The notes beneath the pieces were generated by a model that did no database searches, had not been told where the DNA came from, and saw only the letters and a program-made list of their open reading frames with translations. This document shows positions 15,827-18,246 of a DNA stretch of 18,246 nt, in pieces; position 1 is the stretch's first letter, and each line of letters opens with the position of its first letter. This DNA comes from UBA6624 sp964343345 [NCBI: uncultured bacterium] (GTDB lineage Bacteria; UBP7; UBA6624), in NCBI GenBank assembly GCA_964343345.1, contig CAYFJE010000013.1, positions 1 to 18,246 of the forward strand, read 5' to 3'. The position numbers and the translations under genes were made by a program.

Positions 15827-17395
15827 TTAGATTCTTTCTTCTGACCAGTCTTTTTCACGCATGTGTTGAGATGCTTTTGTGAAGATCATTTCAATTTTTC
15901 CAGTTCTGCCATGTCTATTTTTTTCTATGTTTAGAGATATTGGCCATTCTCCCTTGTTTAAGCTATGTCTTTTTTGTGCATTTTCTTTTTCTTTTTTACT
16001 TCGATTTCTATATTGGTCATAAATAAAAACAACACTATCTGCATCTTGTTCAATTGATCCTGATTCTCTTAAATCTGAAAGTCTTGGTCTTGGATCTATT
16101 TCATAATCTCCACCACTTTTTAATGGCACTTTTGTACCAGGTCTTGAATCAATTCCTCGAGACAATTGAGAAATAGCTATTACTGGACAATTTAAATCCT
16201 TTGCAAGTATTTTTAAGGATCGTGATATTGATGTAATTTCGTCATATCTATTGAAGTATTTTTGACCGCTTCTTAAAAGTTGAAGGTAGTCAATCACAAC
16301 CATTCCCAAAGGTCCTTTTTCTCTGGCTAATCTTCTACATTGAATTTTCATATCTGAAACAGTCATACTAGGCTTGTCAGAAACATGTAATTTATGATCT
16401 ACATCACTAAATCTGTTGTGTGTTATCAATGTTGCAATTCTTTCTCTTTCTTTTTCACGTAATTCTTTTGTGTTGAATATGGTTCTTTTTTCTGGAAAAT
16501 CTTCTTCAGCTTCTTCTATTGCATGAAGTGTTAATTCACCAGCTGTATTGATCGGATACGCTTCTATTGATTTTTGGTGAATTTGGTCCCAATTAGGATC
16601 CTCTTTTTTAAAATCAAAAGATGTTCCTGTTGTTGTTCCTTCACTTGCCAAAAGTCTTTTTAGCAGTTGGAAACGGTCCATTTCAAGAGAAAAGAAAACC
16701 GTTGGCAGTAGAGATGAGCATGCAACTTGAAAAGCAATATTAAGAGCAAGTGTTGTTTTTCCTTCTCCAGGTCTTGAAGCTAGTATTATCAGGTTGTTTC
16801 TCCTGAAACCTCCTAAGATTTTATTTAAATTATCGTAATCGCAAACGATTCTTTCTTTCTCCTTCGGTTCGTAAACTTTTCCAACAACATCATCTAGGTT
16901 ATCTTGAAGATCGATTATTGTTGTTGGAAACCTTATGCTTTCAGTATTGATCACTTTTTCTGTAAAGTCGTTAAAAACTTCTGAAATTGTTTTTGCTTCA
17001 TCAAGTGCATGTTGTGTTGTCTCTTTCGCTATTTTCATGACCTCTCTTCTTAAATAAAAATCTCTAAGTGTTTTTAAAGCATTTTCAACACGGCTTTGTA
17101 TTGGAGAATCTTCAAGGATTGTTAAAAGATAACCATCTCCTCCGATTTGATTTAGTTTTTTTCTTTCTCTAAGGTTTTTTGTCACTGAAAGGATATCAAC
17201 TTCAATCCCTTTTGTTTCAAGAGCCTCTATAGATTTAAATATCTCTTTATGAGCAGTTTCAAAAAACCATTCAGTTTTTGGAATAAGGCCTGAGTCTTCA
17301 ACAAAAAGCCTTTTTCCTGATATGTAAGTTGAAAGGATGTATTTTTCAGCTAATTCATCATAAAGAATCGAATTTTTTCTATCCTGTTTCAACAA
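15827..17395 (-). CDS. dnaB: Replicative DNA helicase DnaB with an extra ~50-residue insertion
   Basis: DnaB is the hexameric 5'-3' helicase that unwinds DNA at the fork. The 522-residue protein has the N-terminal helical domain (about 10-150, with LYDELAEKYILSTYIS in place of the usual AE-x-x-x-LG-x-x-L) and the RecA-like ATPase. The ATPase shows Walker A SRPGEGKTTLAL (207-218), FFSLEM (234-239), Walker B MVVIDYLQLL (365-374), ISQLSR (408-413), SDLRESGSIEQDAD (440-453) and the C-terminal EKNRHGRTG (491-499). From Walker A to Walker B there are about 156 residues versus ~106 in E. coli DnaB (from memory). The extra charged stretch falls at about 276-330. A second insert of ~14 residues (about 419-436) precedes SDLRES. 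The start is TTG at 17395, inside the end of rplI (17-base overlap); TTG at 17392 is equally possible. Gene order after rpsF-rpsR-rplI is the classical bacterial one. Confidence 0.96.
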   Translation of the reverse strand: MLKQDRKNSILYDELAEKYILSTYISGKRLFVEDSGLIPKTEWFFETAHKEIFKSIEALETKGIEVDILSVTKNLRERKKLNQIGGDGYLLTILEDSPIQSRVENALKTLRDFYLRREVMKIAKETTQHALDEAKTISEVFNDFTEKVINTESIRFPTTIIDLQDNLDDVVGKVYEPKEKERIVCDYDNLNKILGGFRRNNLIILASRPGEGKTTLALNIAFQVACSSLLPTVFFSLEMDRFQLLKRLLASEGTTTGTSFDFKKEDPNWDQIHQKSIEAYPINTAGELTLHAIEEAEEDFPEKRTIFNTKELREKERERIATLITHNRFSDVDHKLHVSDKPSMTVSDMKIQCRRLAREKGPLGMVVIDYLQLLRSGQKYFNRYDEITSISRSLKILAKDLNCPVIAISQLSRGIDSRPGTKVPLKSGGDYEIDPRPRLSDLRESGSIEQDADSVVFIYDQYRNRSKKEKENAQKRHSLNKGEWPISLNIEKNRHGRTGKIEMIFTKASQHMREKDWSEERI

Positions 17396-17831
17396 CTTCT
17401 ACCGATATTTCAAATTCTTTTTCTTCTGGAATGCTGATTTGAACTTTGTATTTCCCAAGACTTTTGATTTCCTCATTCATTGAGACATATTGTTTTGATA
17501 GATCTATTTTTTTTGATTTCAAAATTGCTTCACAAATTGATTTTTTATTGATAGATCCAAAAAGTTTTCCTTTTGGTCCAGATTTTGCTTCTATTTTTAC
17601 AGTCTTGATTTTTTTCATCTTTTTTGCAAGTTCTTTAATCTTTTCTTGTTTTTCTTTTTCTTTTTTTACAAGTTTTTCAGCCAATGTTTTTAATTCATTA
17701 ATTTTTTCATCAGTTGCTCTTGTTGCTAGGTTTTTTGGAAAAAGATAATTAAGCGCAAATCCATCAGAAACATTTTTTAATTCTCCAGTATCTCCAACTC
17801 CTTGTACCTGTTCTAAAAGTATAACCTTCAT
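17379..17831 (-). CDS. rplI: 50S ribosomal protein L9
   Basis: L9 binds 23S rRNA domain V and reaches out from the L1-stalk side of the large subunit. The 150-residue length is typical. The N-terminal globular domain reads MKVILLEQVQGVGDTGEL, then the conserved DGFALNYLFPK (23-33; the family usually has GYARNFLIP). Residues ~42-75 form the long connecting helix, very rich in Lys and Glu. The C-terminal domain carries SGPKGKLFGSI (84-94), matching the family's KLFGSVT. The ATG overlaps the rpsR stop (ATGA), and the 3' end overlaps dnaB by 17 bases, so rpsR-rplI-dnaB should be translationally coupled. Confidence 0.97.
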   Translation of the reverse strand: MKVILLEQVQGVGDTGELKNVSDGFALNYLFPKNLATRATDEKINELKTLAEKLVKKEKEKQEKIKELAKKMKKIKTVKIEAKSGPKGKLFGSINKKSICEAILKSKKIDLSKQYVSMNEEIKSLGKYKVQISIPEEKEFEISVEVVETG

Positions 17832-18136
17832 CTTCTGTACCCCACATTTAGGCCATATTCATCATGGTGCTGGTAGTAAGGAATAATTGCCATTTCACGA
17901 GCACGTTTAATGGTTTTTACAACCAACGCATGGTCTCTTCTAGAAAGTCTTGTTTGTTTTCTTGGTTTTATCGACCATTTTTGATTAAGAAAAGGTTTCA
18001 GGCTTGATAAATTTTTGTAATCTAGAGAGTCATTTAGTTTAAAGTAACTTTTTTTCTTGTAGGTTTTGAGGGATTTTTTCTTTTCCCTTTCTTTCTTTTT
18101 CTTTAACTCTCTTAACGGATGTGTAATTCTTGGCAT
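17828..18136 (-). CDS. rpsR: 30S ribosomal protein S18, with basic N-terminal and extra C-terminal tails
   Basis: S18 pairs with S6 on the platform of the small subunit. At 102 residues it is longer than the ~75 of E. coli. The conserved core lies at about 38-87: LDYKNLSSLKPFL, then IKPRKQTRLSRRDHALVVKTIKRAREMAIIPYY. The first ~33 residues are extremely lysine-rich, and a C-terminal tail (QHHDEYGLNVGYRR) follows the usual LP-Y end. There is no cysteine, so this is a zinc-free form. The ATG at 18136 has the best Shine-Dalgarno seen in the window, seven bases upstream, partly within the end of the preceding gene. It precedes rplI with a four-base overlap. Confidence 0.95.
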   Translation of the reverse strand: MPRITHPLRELKKKKEREKKKSLKTYKKKSYFKLNDSLDYKNLSSLKPFLNQKWSIKPRKQTRLSRRDHALVVKTIKRAREMAIIPYYQHHDEYGLNVGYRR

Positions 18137-18139
18137 TTT

Positions 18140-18246
18140 CTAATCCTCCTTTTTTGAAGCAGGCTTCTCTTCCTTCGGCTTCTCTTCCTTCGGCTTCTCT
18201 TCCTTCGGCTTCTCTTCCTTCGGCTTCTCTTCCTTCGGCTTCTCTT
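18140..18246 (-). CDS. rpsF: Probable ribosomal protein S6, C-terminal tail only (5' part outside window)
   Basis: A minus-strand frame open from the right edge ends with TAG at 18140-18142, three bases before the S18 ATG. The visible ~34 codons read as repeats of Pro-Lys-Glu-Glu-Lys and end KPASKKED. No conserved S6 core is visible. The identity is inferred from position: rpsF nearly always precedes rpsR in the rpsF-rpsR-rplI-dnaB cluster. The main alternative, ssb, usually ends in an acidic tail with a terminal PF, which is absent. Charged, low-complexity C-terminal tails are known on S6 proteins, including the glutamate-modified tail in E. coli. Moderately confident. Confidence 0.55.
   Translation of the reverse strand, partial: EKPKEEKPKEEKPKEEKPKEEKPKEEKPASKKED
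18144..18150 (-). promoter_or_regulatory. Strong Shine-Dalgarno for rpsR
   Basis: The minus strand reads AGGAGGA seven bases before the rpsR ATG. It overlaps the last sense codons of the preceding gene (KKED) and is the clearest ribosome binding site in the window. Confidence 0.8.
18162..18246 (-). repeat. Perfect 15-base tandem repeat coding PKEEK
   Basis: Five full copies and a 10-base partial copy of GGCTTCTCTTCCTTC (plus-strand form) run without a mismatch to the window edge. The 15-base period keeps the reading frame and codes the pentapeptide Pro-Lys-Glu-Glu-Lys on the minus strand. DNA-level identity, not just peptide similarity, suggests recent slippage or unequal crossover. The array may extend beyond the window. 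Confidence 0.95.

Noticed and set aside
16480-16580. Intein in DnaB
   Set aside because: DnaB often hosts inteins, but the extra segment is only ~50 residues, lacks Cys/Ser splice starts with a terminal HN, and does not interrupt Walker A. A plain insertion is more likely.
17446-17748. Plus-strand hydrophobic frame resembling a membrane protein
   Set aside because: It is the antisense of the Lys/Glu-rich L9 helix, where AAA/GAA codons read as Phe/Ser-rich peptide. L9 is certain on the other strand.
18162-18246. CRISPR-like array
   Set aside because: The 15-base units are directly adjacent with no spacers and keep a coding frame, so this is a coding tandem repeat.

Overview
The window is AT-rich bacterial DNA and almost entirely coding. 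Bacterial features include the S6-S18-L9-DnaB gene order, TTG and GTG starts, coupled genes and the standard stop codons. Single-copy housekeeping genes (serS, asnS, holA, purD, dnaB, rplI, rpsR) show it is chromosomal. I cannot name the lineage from sequence alone. The AT-rich, gap-free style would fit an uncultivated, perhaps aquatic, bacterium, but that is only an impression. No tRNA, rRNA, CRISPR array, insertion sequence or phage gene is visible.

Layout. Two gene blocks converge at about 11.25 kb. The plus-strand block (2-11228) starts with a giant secreted-type beta-helix protein of more than 2,575 codons, whose start lies left of the window. It is followed with almost no spacing by a 76-residue stand-alone lipoyl domain, seryl-tRNA synthetase, an ornithine cyclodeaminase/mu-crystallin family enzyme and a threonine aldolase. 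The minus-strand block (11275-18246, read right to left) runs from the tail of a probable ribosomal protein S6 gene through S18, L9, replicative helicase DnaB, PurD, HolA and AsnRS to TrhO, a tRNA uridine hydroxylase of the rhodanese family. Its junctions are overlaps, exact abutments or gaps of at most five bases. The 46-base gap between the blocks has no convincing terminator.

How the genes fit together. The minus block is an information-processing and nucleotide cluster: small- and large-subunit ribosomal proteins, the helicase, clamp-loader delta, an aminoacyl-tRNA synthetase and a tRNA-modifying enzyme, with purine synthesis inserted. The plus block ties a serine/threonine/glycine theme (SerRS, threonine aldolase, an amino-acid-related dehydrogenase-fold enzyme) to a lipoyl carrier of unknown partner and a very large surface or secreted protein.

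Most notable: (i) a 54-base near-copy (49/54 by my alignment) of a piece of the giant gene, inverted, at the junction of the two blocks; (ii) the giant modular beta-helix protein; (iii) the orphan lipoyl domain directly behind it, in the same frame after one stop codon; (iv) a DnaB with about 50 extra residues between Walker A and Walker B; (v) a perfect 15-base tandem repeat coding a PKEEK tail on the presumed S6. I do not see a clearly defined new defence or mobile system.
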